Numbered from the stretch's first letter, positions 1-12,222 are shown. The stretch is 64,000 nt of DNA from Pegoplata infirma (GCA_963921195.1 OY992537.1:35759410-35823409), one strand, 5' to 3'. Numbers and translations are program-made. Notes: generated by a model from the letters alone, not told the origin.

Positions 1-479
1 AAAACAGACAAATTTGTTAATATTGGAAAAGTGTATGCTTAAGTTATTCACATTTTTTTTATTCGAACTCCCAATAAAATTACCTAACTTTTGCAATAAA
101 TCCGGACTCCATACGACCAAGGATGCCATCAGGACATGTAAGGAAGTTAAAAATATCCTTTTTTTGTTTTATCCTTATAACTCTCCAACTTCAGAAAAAA
201 ATTTCCCGTTTAATCCAGATATGTAAAGAAGACACTCCACTTAAGAGAACGTGGGGTTAAAATCTAAAATCCGTTGTGTATATACAGAAATATTTGCAAA
301 AGAAACCAACTTTGTTGGTTTTGAGGGCTTAATTCGCTAAAAAATTAAAATGCCAATAGCTTGGGAAGATGATTCGATAACATTTTTCTGATGACAGATT
401 CGTGTTTAGTAGGCCAATATACTTTAGTATTTTAGTACTTCAGAAGTCAGTGCAAAAAAAAGCTGATTTTTGTAGAGTA

Positions 480-727
480 GTGTAATTGACAACTGTAGTA
501 CCGACCCACAATATTTTTTAATCCAAACATTTTCTCAGAACACACCTATCTTTAACCCTTAATGCAATTTTTTTATTTTTTTAATTTGTTTTATTTAATC
601 GGCATTTACAGATCAAATGATGCACCCTAGAGAGGTCATTAGTAAGACCAATCACCATTAATTTATACCCTCCAACATTGTTTTTAAACACACCAACTCC
701 CTATCTCCACTCCCCAAGTGGGCTCCC
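480..727. repeat. Fragment of the 54-58 kb foldback-arm family
   Basis: Shares long stretches with arms around 41990-42240, 55070-55210 and 57400-57620. Examples are 'ccgacccacaatattttt', 'ccaaacattttct' and 'gcaccc(t)agagaggtcatt', ending 'ctatctccactcc'. Only one arm is present and no termini are visible, so it is a relic. Confidence 0.7.
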
Positions 728-817
728 ACCAGGGACGTGCCGTGAGGTTTTCATCGGGGTGTTCACCATTAATATAAAATTAACCTAACAAGGCACAACT
801 CAATTTTTGGAAGAGAA

Positions 818-1304
818 CCCAGCAAAAACATGGTAATGAGTTGTGGAAAGTAATCATTACCAAGTACATTATTTATAATGAGTACCCATTACCATTAACA
901 TTATTTTAAGCCCAAAAGTAACAACTTGTCAGTAATATGTTATAAAAGCACCTCTAAGTAATAATATCTTCTTGCACTTGCAGTTTTTAACCTTTACAAT
1001 TCAATTAACTTAAAAAGTACTTAAAAACTTAATAAAAATTACGCAATTTTTAAGTTTTAGTAAAAACAAGTAAAATTTTAAAAGTTTTAATTAACTAATT
1101 ATTTTGCTTCTTATTGGTAATGCGTTTTTACTCCTTATTTGTAATCCGCGGCAGTAACTACTTATTTATCTCCATACTCTTCACTAGTTATTTTTGTCTC
1201 ACGCCCTTGTTAAAATAATTAGTGTTTCATTCAGTAAGTAACTACTTATTAACATCTGTTTTGGATTACAAAACCCATTACTAGTAATGCCAATTTTTGC
1301 TGGG
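818..1304. mobile_element. MITE-like element with CCCAGCAAAAA termini
   Basis: Starts CCCAGCAAAAACATGGTAA and ends TTTTTGCTGGG, so the terminal inverted repeats match. The interior is rich in 'attactaa/taatgggtt' repeats. It is flanked by AA on both sides, the same 2-bp pattern seen for the CCCAG elements at 15513 and 23095. No coding capacity is seen. Confidence 0.65.
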
Positions 1305-3083
1305 AAGTATCACGTTTTGTCATATAAATATTTTAAACACAAAACAAACACAATTCCTTAATTAATTGAATTTTTCCGCAAAATTAAAAATTTTTAGAAC
1401 TTGTTCTGAAATGACTTTCGGTGCACAGTTACAAAAAGTAAGCTTATAACCACACTTATGCTTATGGTTTAAAAAAAATATTTTTAAGAACATGCACATA
1501 TCCAGGGTTATATCTTGTCGGCCCAACAAGGAAAAAATTTTACTTTTTCAATACACAAAAAGTACAAAAAACAAAAGGTTCTAGAAATTTGTTGATAGCA
1601 GATGTGGAATTAAAAGATGACGGTCAATAAGGATCACAGTTAAGTTATTTTAATTTAAAAATACGATTTAGAATCACGACGTTAATTTTTCTATAAAATT
1701 AAGTCCTATTTTTGACACCAATGTAAAAATACGTAATAGTGGAATGAAAAAAAGTACCAAATTTTTGGGGTTTTGCATTTTCAGACGCGATTTTCTGAAA
1801 AACGATACGCGACAGAAACAATTGGAAGTCAGATTTTAAATCAGAAATTCAAAATAAATATTGTTTATGTATTGCAACTGCTGGAAAAGTGATTTTTTCT
1901 CAATTATTGTATAATTAACTTTATTAGTTTACTTAAAAAATTAACCAGTAAATTTGTTTTTAAATAAAAATATTTGTATCTTTAAGAATTCCTACATCTG
2001 TATTTAAAAAAATGGTTTTAAAACTAATTTTGCGTTACAATTAATGTTGGCGAAAAATAATTTCTTTTGCCAAAAATAAATGGTAAAACGCAATGCACCC
2101 TATTTTCTTTAATTGAAAATATTAACAATCGCCGAAATATTTTCTTCCTCACATCATCAGATTAAAATTAACGTGCATCAAACAAACCTTCATGTTTTTC
2201 AATATTTAAAACAAAAAAAAAAATATTTTTTTTTGTTGTTTAAAACCAAAAAACATGTAAAAAGGTATGTTTTTTAGAATAACATTTGGCAACCTTGTAT
2301 GTAAAATTTAAATGATATCTCTAATGGCAATCATACATAAAATCTTAAAGTATTATATGGCTTTTAAATTAAAGCAATAGCTCTTTCCAGTAAAAAGATA
2401 TCACCTCTTAAAGTTACGTGTGCTACTTAATTTGCCGCACAAAAATGCCTTTAAAAAATTTATATTTTGTTTGTTGTAGTTGAGTTAGTTAAGAACAAAG
2501 TTAAGAACAACCCAACCACTTCGTTTGTTCTTTAAATTTTGTCGTACATTCACTTAACTGTTGGAAACAATTGCATTAATGCTTACAAAATTTGGCATAA
2601 CTTTTTGATGAAACGACGGAAAATAAAAAATGATATACCAACTGAAAGTGTACATTTTCTGCTATGAGAACATGTCGACTTATATGTGCGAAAATATTTT
2701 TGAACCTTTGAAAAAAATTATGAAAATATAAAACTGACTTATTTGAGGAAAAAATGGTAGGTGTTCAGAGAACACCTCCGCACATTAAATTTTTATAAAA
2801 TTTGCACCCATTATAATTTATTGGGTTCCAGATCGATATTTCGATGATTTAGAAACGGAATGACAATCTCATATACATACTTAATTAAAGAGTTATGGGG
2901 ATAAAAAGATATTTTAATTTAAATCTACGATTTAATTCATAAATACAAAAAAATATTTTACTATCCCTTTTTTTCTCTTCATAACACATGCTTAAGTAAA
3001 AAACCCCACAAAAAATAGTTTCTGACTTGTTTGATTTGATTTATTTGATGTTTATGATTTTTTTTTTCTGATTTCAAACTTAC

Positions 3084-3599
3084 CGATACACCCAAAAAAT
3101 CCAATTTACCCATTTGCTGTAAAAATTCACTTGCCATATCACTGCGTGTATAATCGAATCGATCTAATTTTGACTGTTGTATGGCATCCTTGCGCCAACG
3201 TTCTTCGGCGCCACGCAATGATAGAGCAATGGCCCACACAGCATCATAGGTTTGAGGTGCATAACGTGAAATAACTGAGGTTTCCATATCCTTTGTTGTT
3301 GATCTGTGTGTGGTTAGTGCGGATGATGAAACCAAATCTATTTTGTTTTTCTTGTTGTTGTTGTTGCTATTTTTATTTGCTTTTGTTTTCGCGCCTTTTG
3401 TGGTTTCTGTGTTTGTATTACCACCACCTTTACTATTACTTCTGCCATTAACATTACTACTGCCACGATGATGATTGTTGTTGCTGCCACTACTACTTGT
3501 TGTTCGAGTGGCATGTTGTTTTGTGGAGTATGCATTGTTAAAATTTTGTTGAAATTTTTCAGATTGTTGATGTAATTGCATGTGAAACATATCATTATT
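3084..3599 (-). CDS. GABA-B-R3: GABA-B receptor subtype 3, coding exon 4 (last exon in window)
   Basis: This 516-nt exon encodes residues 535-706 and has phase 0 at both ends. The acceptor is ctactaccag|AATAATGAT and the donor TCG|GTAAGT. It begins NNDMFHMQLHQQSEKFQQNF. A low-complexity Asn/Ser/Thr/Lys-rich block follows (about residues 555-640). The conserved fold resumes at SVISRYAPQTYDAVWAIALS, then FDYTRSDMASEFLQQMGKLDFLGVS. Drosophila R3 also has a variable, basic/low-complexity insert at this place. The next exon, expected to start GPVSF-like and lead to the seven transmembrane helices, is not between 1 and 3083. The gene is therefore cut by the window edge rather than truncated by mutation, as far as can be seen. 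Confidence 0.92.
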
Positions 3600-4230
3600 C
3601 TGGTAGTAGTAAAAGTGGAAAAAATTAAAACCAGAGAAATTAAATAAAATACCAAAAAAAAAAGTTTACAATTCTGAAATTAATTTGTAATACAATATGT
3701 CAATTAACAAATTTATTTAATTTAAGTTTTTTTTTTTGGATAACAACAGTTGTATATTTGGTTTTCAATCAATTAGGTGGTTTTAAAACTATAGGATATT
3801 AAAATAATTACGAATTACATGCACAGTAGGGCGAAACATTTTTTTCCATATTTCGCATAGATTTGGGATCAGATCAAAACCTGTGCATTAATTTCTTTAG
3901 GTTCCATGTTTGACTTAAAAATCGGAAAGTTTTGAACAACGTAGAAAAAAAAATTTTGAGAAAATTTTGTGGTCGTTTAAGTCCATAATAAATCCTGTTT
4001 AGAATGATTTAAACCAGCGCACACAAGTCTTTATCGTTGTTGGATCCATCTGAAAATGTGCTTCCAGCAGAATTCGAGGTAGCTGATTTTAAAATTTAGC
4101 TATAAACCAAAAAAATCCAATATGGGGAAACAATATGTCGACTAGATTTTTTAACTTTGTCTGATCTAACTAAACATTAGTTTTAAAAGTATTAAGAGTG
4201 TCTGAAGTTAATCTACGCACATAATTTTTA

Positions 4231-6520
4231 TATATGGGCTATTTCACGTCAACGGGAGACCCCATCCCTAAAATTCTATTGGTCTTAGAGAGTTGTATTA
4301 TGGCTTAAAATTTAGCCAATGATCTCTACTTTTGAAAGCTGAGTGGCGGAAGTTGAACCCAATGGTAAGTGAGCCAATATGGCGGCGCGATTCGGGATAC
4401 CCCGATCGGGATATGCTGGAAACTAATGAAGGAGTTATCTGATTTTTCTGAAATTTGTTATAAGGGGGTTTATTGGGACACTAATTTCGAATTTTGATTC
4501 AGATTTCAAAAATTCAAAATGGCGGATGATTTTTCGAGGTTTTCGCATTCAAATAAAACTCGGTTCCCGGGTGTATTATGGGTCACTAAACACGATTTTG
4601 AATTTAGATTTACAAAATTCAAAATAGCGGATCCAATATAGCGTTTTTTTTTTTTAATTTTGATTTCTTTGAAACTTGTTATCCGGTGGCTATGTGAGAC
4701 GCTGATTTAGAATTTTTATTCAGATTTTAAAAATTCAAAATGGCGGACTCAATATGGCGGATGGTTTTTTTTAAGTTGTCGCATTTAAATAAAACTCGGT
4801 TCCTGGGTGTATTATGGGTCACTTAACACGATTCTGAATTTAGATTTATAAAATTCAATGTGGCGGATCCAATATGACGTTTTTATACCCTACACCACAC
4901 TGTGGTACAGGGTATAATGAATTTGTGCTGATGTTTGTATCTACCCGAAATATTGGTCCTAGACCCACTTTTAAATATACCGATCGACTTAGAATCACTT
5001 TTTGAGTCGATTTAGCGATGTCCGTCCGTCCGTCTGTCTGTCTGTCCATGTAAACGGTGTAAACACGATACAGGTCGCAATTCTCGATCAATTGACTTGA
5101 AATTTAAAACTTAAGCCTCTTTTGGCCCACGGACGAAGTCTATTGAAATTGGAAAAAATCGGTCCATATTTAGACCTAGCCCCCATACAAAGGTCCTCTT
5201 TAGTCATATTTTAATAGGTATCTTTTCAAAATTTGGCAGGAATTAATGTTTTATACACACAAATCACCATTCAGAATTTTAAAGAAATCGAAATAGTTCT
5301 TCTAGTAGCCCCCATACAAACCACCTTACCGATTTTCACATAAATCGCTCAATTTTCATGAAAATAGAAAATATTTAATTAAAATTCTGTTTGTGTATAT
5401 TAAACGCGTACTTTAATAACCTTATCAAATCTAATTATCATCGGACCATTTTGGACTTAGGTCCCATGTGGAAATTTCGCCCGATATTCAGTTGAAGCGA
5501 TTTATTGTCAACAAAAAGAAGCCTATTCCACTCAAATTTGATTAGTGATTGCTTTTTACACTTATTAAAGATTTGACAAAATATAGATCTAATCAGTCCA
5601 TGTTTGAACTTGGGACCCATGGTCCGGGAAACTCTGGTGTAGGGTATTATATGGTCGGTCTTGACCGACTATAATTTTCTTACTTGTTTTTTTTTTAATT
5701 TCGATTTCCTTGAAACTTAAATGCGACAACTAAAAAAACATCCGGCATATTGGATCCGCCATTTTGAATTTTTGAAATCTGATTAAAAATTCGAAATCAG
5801 CCTCCCAAATAACCCCCGATAACAAGTTTCAAGGAAATCGAAATTAGAAAAAAAGTAAACGTCATTTTGGATCCGCCATTTTTAATTTTGGAAATCTAAA
5901 TTCAGAATAGTGTTTAGTGACCCATAATACAACCAGGGAACCGAGTTTTATTTGAATGCCACAACTTAAAAAAAAACATCCGCCATATTGAGTCCGCCAT
6001 TTTGAATTTTTGGAACCTGAATAAAAATTCGAAATCAGCGTCCCAACTAACCCCCGGATAACAAGTTTCAAGGAAATCGAAATTAAAAAAAAATAAATAA
6101 ACGCCATATTGGATCCGCCATTTTGAATTTCGTAAATCTAAATTCAGAATCGTATTAAGTGACCCATAATACACCCGAAAACCGAGTTTTATTTGAATGC
6201 GAAAACCTCGAAAAAATCGTCCGCCATATTGGATCTGCCATTTTGAATTTTCGAAATCTGAATGAAAATTCGAAATCAGCGTCCTTATAAACAAATATCA
6301 GAAAAATCCAATAACTCCTTCATTAGTTTCTAGCATATCCCGGTCGAGGTATCCCGATTCGCGCCGCCATATTGGCTCACTTACCATTGGGTTCAACTTC
6401 CGCCACTCAGCTTTCAAAAGTACAGATCATTGGCTAAATTTTAAGCCATAATACAACTCTCTACGACAAATAGAATTTTGGGGGCGGGGGGTCTCCCGTT
6501 GACGTGAAATAGCCCATATA
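4231..6520. mobile_element. Foldback element, TATATGGGCTATTTCACG termini
   Basis: The left end TATATGGGCTATTTCACGTC is matched by the inverted right end, and the arms pair for several hundred bases. Examples are 'gtgagccaatatggcggcgcg' on the left against 'cgcgccgccatattggctcac' on the right. The arms contain internal copies of 'ttcaaaatggcgga'. A mini-me-like element (4881-5690) sits near the centre. No coding remnant was seen. Confidence 0.85.
4881..5690 (-). mobile_element. Mini-me/DINE-1-like element, subfamily A (copy 1)
   Basis: Begins ttttataccctacaccacac, carries a (GTCC/GTCT)n run at about 5020-5046, and ends gaccgactataattttcttacttgtttt. It is similar along its length to 26638-27484 and 28552-29496. 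Fly mini-me/DINE-1 elements are non-autonomous, Helentron-related repeats with GTCY proto-microsatellites. The family name is by resemblance. Strand is set so that the ACTTGTTTT end is the element's start reversed. Confidence 0.75.
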
Positions 6521-7543
6521 TATTTTTTTTATTTTTGATATAAATATGGAAATGGTGTTAGTGACTTACTTAGTTTCAGAAAAGCTTTTGGATATGGTGA
6601 CGACAAATTATTCACTTTTTTTCTTTATTTTGGAAATTCAATAAAAAATCTTTGAATTTAATTGGAAGTGGTGTAACTTATATTTTTCATAATTCCACAA
6701 AAAAACTAGGAATGCAGATAATTTTCTTTTCCTACACCTAAGGCACTCTCTGACGATAAAAAAACTTTTCAAGCCGTAAAACATTATTTTGGGTTAAATT
6801 ATTTTTTAAGACAAATCTCGGACCCCTGCATATATAGCTGTAATTTCGCCATTTATCATTTCGAGCAAGTTTGGGCAACTTTTTTCGAAAGATATGTATC
6901 CATTCTATATAAGAACTGTGGATCGCTGAGGATTTTTTCGGCGCCAAGTAAATAACTAAAAAATCATAGTTATTTTCACAAAAACGCGAATTACTGTCAC
7001 GAAAATGAGTTATATTTTTCCATATTATTTTCGTTACAAAGGCTAATATATAAGGGTAAGCCCTGCAAGTCAAAAGTTGATCATTAGCAATAGAAATGTG
7101 TAAAAAAAAATAAAAAAGTATCTCCACATACAAATATTTTTTTTCAACTTTTTTAAATTTGAAGACCTGTCAAAGGAAATGGTGTAGTTGGATCATAAAG
7201 ATAAGTTGAGGAAACCAGCTCCTTAATATGTCCAACAAATTGGTATAGATATTTTTTGAGAAATTAAATATAAGGACTTTTGGCCGGAAATCGATCTGGC
7301 TGGCCCTGTGTGCACTTATATAATATAATATTCAATTCAAAAATAAATGAGTTCTCAAAATAGTTTTTTGTGAAAGAAAATATGAAATATTTTTAACAAA
7401 ATTTAGAAAACAAAAATATTTTCATAAAAATATGTTTAAGTTTTCTTTTTCTTTTGTGTATTTTTCGTACCACTGTGCATAAACCATAACTGAAATACGG
7501 GTAATTACAATGATTTTTCAAAAACAAATATTTATCTACTTAC

Positions 7544-7804
7544 CAAACCACTTAGACTCATATTATTGCCCACAATACTATTATGACTGGCCACAATAAT
7601 TAAATTTTCTACAGCAGCCTGCAATTCTGACTGTGAACAGTATGAGCCACTACCAGATAAATCATGCCACCAGGGAGCACCCATACTTTCATGTAAAATC
7701 CAAGCATAATCCGCGCCAAACATGCGTAAACGATAGGCTTCACATAAAATCAAAGGAGCCAAGGTAGGAGAAAAACTACCAATTATAATACGTGTATCAC
7801 TTTC
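7544..7804 (-). CDS. GABA-B-R3: GABA-B receptor subtype 3, coding exon 3
   Basis: This 261-nt exon encodes residues 448-534 and has phase 0 at both ends. The acceptor is tttctttaag|GAA and the donor TTG|GTAAGT is a perfect consensus. It encodes ESDTRIIIGSFSPTLAP, then CEAYRLRMFGADYAWIL, HESMGAPWW and AVENLIIVASHNSIVGNN, ending at NMSLSGL with a glycosylation sequon NMS. The ILCEAYRLRMFG segment is the conserved lobe-2 helix of GABA-B ectodomains. The W-I-L-H-E-S stretch replaces the F-L-I-G-W-Y of GABA-B1, which carries an agonist-contact Tyr, so the pocket differs from the R1 type. It is separated from exon 2 by a 406-bp intron. Confidence 0.93.
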
Positions 7805-8210
7805 CTTAAAGAAATTAAATTCTGTTAGTTAAAAAAAAATATTGAGATTTAAACAGAAAAAAAATATTTGCCAATGAGCGATCTACATTGCATTTATGAA
7901 GAAGTTTCTTAACTTTTTCATAATATTTGTGAAATTATTCTTAATATTTATGAATAGATGAACAAATTTAAACAAATTTTTAACTTCTATCTTTTCATAA
8001 CATTTACGAACTTATTCATAGTATTTATGAATAAATCATTACATGTGGAATTTGAACAAAATATATAAATTTCTTCATAAATTCTACGAAAAAATTCAAA
8101 AATTTTAAGACAAGATTCATAAATTTGTATGAATTTGTTCATTAATTTCATGAAGATCGTTCATGGACAATTTTTTTTGTTTGTGTATAATTACAAATTT
8201 TAACACATAC
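7805..8210 (-). other. GABA-B-R3 intron 2 (406 bp)
   Basis: Donor GTATGT at 8210, acceptor tttaag at 7805, phase 0. It contains several imperfect repeats of a 'ttcataaatatt / catgaatttgttca' theme at about 7890-8160. No other feature was seen. Confidence 0.9.
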
Positions 8211-8630
8211 ACGCAATAACAACAACTGCTCCTTATAGTCGGTGGCTCCAAAAGTTATCGTCGCTGCACATGATATATTGGCCGCCTCCAATTCAGTTAC
8301 CAAGTCATTAACAGCCAGTGAATATATCTCCTCATTTTGTGAAAATGTAGTTACTGTATCCCAAGCAAAACGTCTTATAAATGCTATTCTGGCTGGATTA
8401 TGTGATGAATCTGGCGCTACAGTTCTATAGAAATAGGGAAATTCTTGACGATCACTCAGGGCGGGTGAAGTAGAACCAAATGATACTTGTACGATATTCC
8501 AATAGGGCACTACTTTGGCTAAACTTTCGGTTACTTCAGAACAGGCTGAACCTAATAACATCACCATTCTGGTAGAGGGTTGAGTGTAAATGGCATGAAA
8601 AAAACGATCTACACCGACACCAGGATCACA
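8211..8630 (-). CDS. GABA-B-R3: GABA-B receptor subtype 3, coding exon 2 (ligand-binding lobe 1)
   Basis: This 420-nt exon encodes residues 308-447 and has phase 0 at both ends. It is bounded by ttttag|TGT (acceptor) and CGT|GTATGT (donor). It starts CDPGVGVDRFFHAIYT and carries the class C landmarks LLGSACSEVTESLAK, YWNIVQVSFGSTSPALSDR (residues 351-368), FPYFYRTVAPDSSHNPA and the glycosylation sequon NIS in LEAANISCAA. The STSPALSDR segment aligns with the SSSPALSNR loop of mammalian GABA-B1, which contributes a Ser agonist contact. Conservation of that loop is seen here, but whether R3 itself binds GABA is not shown. This exon gives the strongest subtype-3 assignment, because the AP-DSSHNPARIAFIRRF string differs from what I recall of fly R1 and R2. 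Confidence 0.93.
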
Positions 8631-8689
8631 CTAAAAATGAATTTGAAAAGAGTTTGTTAAGAAAATAAAATTTAATCATATGTACAGTA

Positions 8690-9310
8690 GAGTGGATTTT
8701 TTTTTTATTTTCTAAAGTAGACCAATCAAATTAAATTAACCCGGGGCACCCGGCTATTAAAGTTTTGGATATTTGAAATTTAAAAACAAATAATATGTCT
8801 TGCGACACATCATATTGATTACTTTGGATGCGCTAAGCCCGAATTTGACTTTTATAATCTATTAAACGATTTTCAAGATATCGCTTTTTGAAATTTGCAA
8901 AAAATGGCGCTTTAAAAAAATAATAAAAAAAGTCTCAAAATTTTTTTCCCTTGGCCTTTTTATTGAAATTAAGACAAACTTTCATTGAACATTATTGTCC
9001 AGCCAAATCCAGCCAAATCATTTTATTTCGTGGCGCACTTCGATTTTTGTACTGTTTTTTTCTGGAAAATGTTTACCAAAAGCTCTAAACTTTCATCACT
9101 GGGCACCATGGGTTAAAATAATTTTATTTGACTCAAATTAAGTTTAAATGAAAGTTTGCCTCAGTCTTCCGGAAATAGTCAATGGAAAAATGGAGTGATT
9201 TTATTTTTTAAATATATTGGACGTAGAAAAAAACGCAGTTTTTGGAAAATTTTTGACAAATTTCAAATGGCGATATCTCGTATACACCTCGACCGATTTC
9301 AGATTTTTTT
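8690..9310. mobile_element. Degenerate foldback of the 'TTAGACTGGCAT' type
   Basis: Shares 'aaattaaattaaccc(g)gg(g)gc', 'cgacacatcatatt' and 'cgatatctcg(t/a)' blocks in inverted halves with the better preserved copy at 18433-19564. The ends are eroded. Confidence 0.55.
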
Positions 9311-9354
9311 TTTTGGATATTTGATTACCAAATTTAACATTAAAAAATTCAGTC

Positions 9355-9680
9355 CGCCCTTGCCGAATGTATTAATACCCTCCAAAATGTAAAAAGATTA
9401 ATGCAAAAAACTTTATTTAAATAAAAAATTGAAAAAAAAATTTCGCGGAAAAAAATTTTTTTTCGCGAAAAAAAAAAAAATTTTGGTGAAAAAAAATCTG
9501 CGATTTTTTTTTATTTTTAAACCAATTGGTATCTAATTGTGATATCATTTATCAAATTAAAGCAATTGTATTTTTAGGTTATGTGGAATGTACCAAAAAT
9601 TTCGAAGTGTCCTCCCATTTTCGCTCATAACTCTTGAACCACTGAACCGATTTTGCTCTCTTGTAATAAGAGAAGTGTTC
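9355..9680 (+). repeat. Mini-me-like fragment, subfamily B
   Basis: Contains 'cttgccgaatgtattaatac', 'cctccaaaatg', a cgcggaaa/ttttcgcg hairpin block, and 'cataactcttgaaccactgaaccgat'. These match the first half of the element at 10181-11400. The GTCY microsatellite part is missing. Confidence 0.6.
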
Positions 9681-10180
9681 TCAAATCTATTTATTTTTTA
9701 TTAAGAATAATAAAAATTTGATTTTATTCGGTATTTTAATAGTGCAATGAAAAAGAGTATATTCTAGTTCGAGGTCATTTTATTGTCCCCATTATAATTT
9801 AACATAACAAGTACTTATATTAAGTCTACTTTCTTTAATAAAATATCCTCCCTACTACATTATTTCAAATTCTAAATCATAATTTTTAAATTAAATAACT
9901 TTTTAATCAATTCTAAAAACATTGTTATCAAAATTCGTTTTCATTTTTATCTGTGTATTCGTTCAAATAACAACTTTAAAGCCTGTGTTTGTGCACTAAA
10001 AAACATATTGTCTCCAACATACACATCAAACTAAATGCATAAGTGGTGGTATGAATGTATGAGCGTAATAAAACTCACTTTTACTTTTTATGACCCTTAA
10101 GTGTATTCACCATAAATTTGTCGTTTGAATGTATTATACAGTCTCTTTTTCCTGTAAGACTTTATCAACATAGATATGAA
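9681..10180. other. AT-rich intron stretch
   Basis: Around 9680-9790 there is an old copy of the 'attctagttcgaggtcatt' repeat also seen at 13590, 37800 and 38340. The rest shows nothing recognisable. Confidence 0.5.
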
Positions 10181-11163
10181 AAAACAAGTAGAAAAATTTA
10201 ATTCGACTTGGTCGAATCTATGAATACCCTCCACAATGTTATCTGATAGTAATTTTCTAAAAAAAATTTAAAAAAATTGCATTACAAATTTTTTATTAGA
10301 AATATATATATTATTTTGAGTCAAAATTTCTTTCATTCAATCAAATTTTTTTGAGTGTACAATTTTTTTGACTGTCAACATTTTTTTGAGTCTGCCATTT
10401 CATTCAAAAAAATTATAATGTGTAAATTTTTTTTTTGAGTGTAACATTTTTTTTTTGAGTGTAAATTTTTTTTTGAGTGTAAATTTTTGTTAGTGTACAA
10501 ATTCTTTGAGTAACAAATTACTTTGTTAAATATTTTTGTTGTTTTATACCTACATACCTATATGTAATACAAAAAAAACTATTTCACATATTTTCCTCTT
10601 TTTATATTACCATCCTTTTCTTTAAAAACCAAAAACAAATTAACATTCAATCATACACATACTTTATTTGATTTTTTCCCGTTACATACAGTTACACTAA
10701 CAGTAACAAATATTTACTTGTCTAACAACTAAACTGCACCCCACTACAAGAAAACAAACAACAACAAGTTTTACAAAACTGGTATTTCACCATGCTATTA
10801 AAACTTGTTTAACGAGTTTTCAACAGTTTGGTGAAACAAATCTGAAATTCAGTGCATTGCTTATAACTTTTGAACCACTGAACCGATTTTGCTGAAATTC
10901 AAAACCAAATAGCCTTGGGGAACAACAAATATATATGCTAAGTTTCAGTCCCCTCAGAATTGTCTTTCGAAAGTTATAGTGGTTTTAATCTTGTAAATTC
11001 GAAAAATACCCTTCCCGAAATTTACTATTTTGCTCATAACTTTTGAACCACTGGACCGATTTCGCTGGATTGCAATACCAACCTGACCCGGTAAATGAAG
11101 AACATATATGTCAAACTTCAGGAGCCTCCGTAAAGTCTTTCAAAAGTTAGCGTGTTTTCAACG

Positions 11164-11226
<63 letters not shown>

Positions 11227-11400
11227 GGACGGACGGACGGACGGACGGACGGACGGACGGACATCGCTAGATCGACTTAAAATCGATCAAGGATCATGAA
11301 TATATATACTTTATGGGGTCCTAGACCAATATTTCGATGTGTTACAAACGGAATGACAAACTTATATATACCCTCTATCACTAGAGTGGAGGGTATAAAA
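10181..11400 (+). mobile_element. Mini-me/DINE-1-like element, subfamily B (copy 1)
   Basis: Starts aaaacaagtagaaaaatt, with 'cgacttggtcgaatctatgaa' next, then runs of 'ttttttgagtgtaa'. Two 'taacttttgaaccactg..ccgatttcgctg' blocks follow, then the tetranucleotide tract, 'catcgctagatcgacttaaaatc', and it ends 'ctagagtggagggtata'. This is the longest intact copy in the window. No coding frame is seen, consistent with a non-autonomous element. Confidence 0.8.
11161..11262 (+). repeat. (GACA)n-(GACG)n microsatellite
   Basis: About fourteen GACA units followed by about ten GACG units, inside the mini-me-like element. It is the longest of the GTCY-type tracts here. Others lie near 5020, 13370, 26770, 32925, 39710, 39855 and 52340. 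Confidence 0.95.
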
Positions 11401-11487
11401 AAAATAACCAACTGAATGTGTAAATATGCGTGAGTACAATTTTATAATTTATGGTTTGACGTTTAAAAACAGCATATCCCAGCAACA

Positions 11488-11960
11488 TTAGACGGACAAT
11501 TTTTTGTATGGCAAAATAGTTTTTCTTTCGATTTTGAACGGACGGGCAATTTTTATTCTCCTAGGGTAAAACTTACAACTTACGAGGCCAACCGGATTAA
11601 ATTAACATATGGCACCCGGCGTTCAAAATTTTGGATTTTTGAAATATAACAAAAAAAATTTAAAATCGGTCGAACGTTTTTCGAGATATCGCTATTTGAA
11701 ATTTGCAAAAAATTTCGTAGAAAATTTTCATAGAGCCTAGAGACAATATTTTATTTCAACTTCAATCAAAGTTTTTGAATTTTGAAAAATATCTACCAAT
11801 ATTTGGGAGTTTTGAAAAATAAAAAAAAAATAAAAAATATCTTGCAATACATTATTTTAATTAATTGGCAAAATGAATATTAATATTAAAAAATTTCTGA
11901 TATTGGTCTAATGGTTTTTGAGATATCGCCATTTCAAATTTTTCAAAAAGTTCAAGAAAT
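11488..11960. mobile_element. Degenerate foldback of the 'TTAGACTGGCAT' type
   Basis: Starts ttagacggacaattttttg and contains 'aaccggattaaattaacat' and 'ggcacccggcgttcaaa', as in 18433-19564. A right half with 'gagatatcgccatttcaaat' follows. The right terminus is not clear. Confidence 0.5.
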
Positions 11961-12222
11961 TTAAAACAGAAACATCGAAATTAAAAAAAAAAAAATTGCA
12001 AAATCGCCCAAAGAAAAATCGCACAAAAAATTTTACGAAAAGTCGCTCAAAAAATGTGAAAAATTTCCCAAAAAGTAAAATACGAAATTTGACCCAAAGT
12101 TAACGAAAAAAGCCCAAGAACGAAATGAAAAATGACCAAAAAAAATATTTTTCCAAAAACACATATTACCCAAAACAATTTTATTTTGCGGAGAGGGTGG
12201 GTTTAAGGCATGGAGTGTATAA

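Larger units (their letters stand above)
1..3083 (-). other. GABA-B-R3 intron 4, 5' part
   Basis: Begins with GTAAGT at 3083 and continues past the left window edge. It holds a foldback-arm fragment (about 480-727) and a small CCCAG element (818-1304). The stretch 1305-3083 is AT-rich with no recognisable gene or repeat, and no exon continuing the receptor was found. Confidence 0.8.
3600..7543 (-). other. GABA-B-R3 intron 3 (3.9 kb)
   Basis: Donor GTAAGT at 7543, acceptor actactaccag ending at 3600, phase 0. More than half of it is one foldback element (4231-6520) with a mini-me-like element inside. The parts 3600-4230 and 6521-7543 are AT-rich and show nothing I can name. Confidence 0.9.

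Noticed and set aside
5862..6294. Overlapping 81- and 126-codon frames on the minus strand
   Set aside because: They lie in the arm of the 4231-6520 foldback, and repeated 'ILNLD..NSKWRIQYG' reflects repeated DNA, not a protein family.
6738..7133. 131-codon frame on the minus strand in intron 3
   Set aside because: No domain, no splice context linking it to the receptor, and composition typical of random AT-rich DNA.
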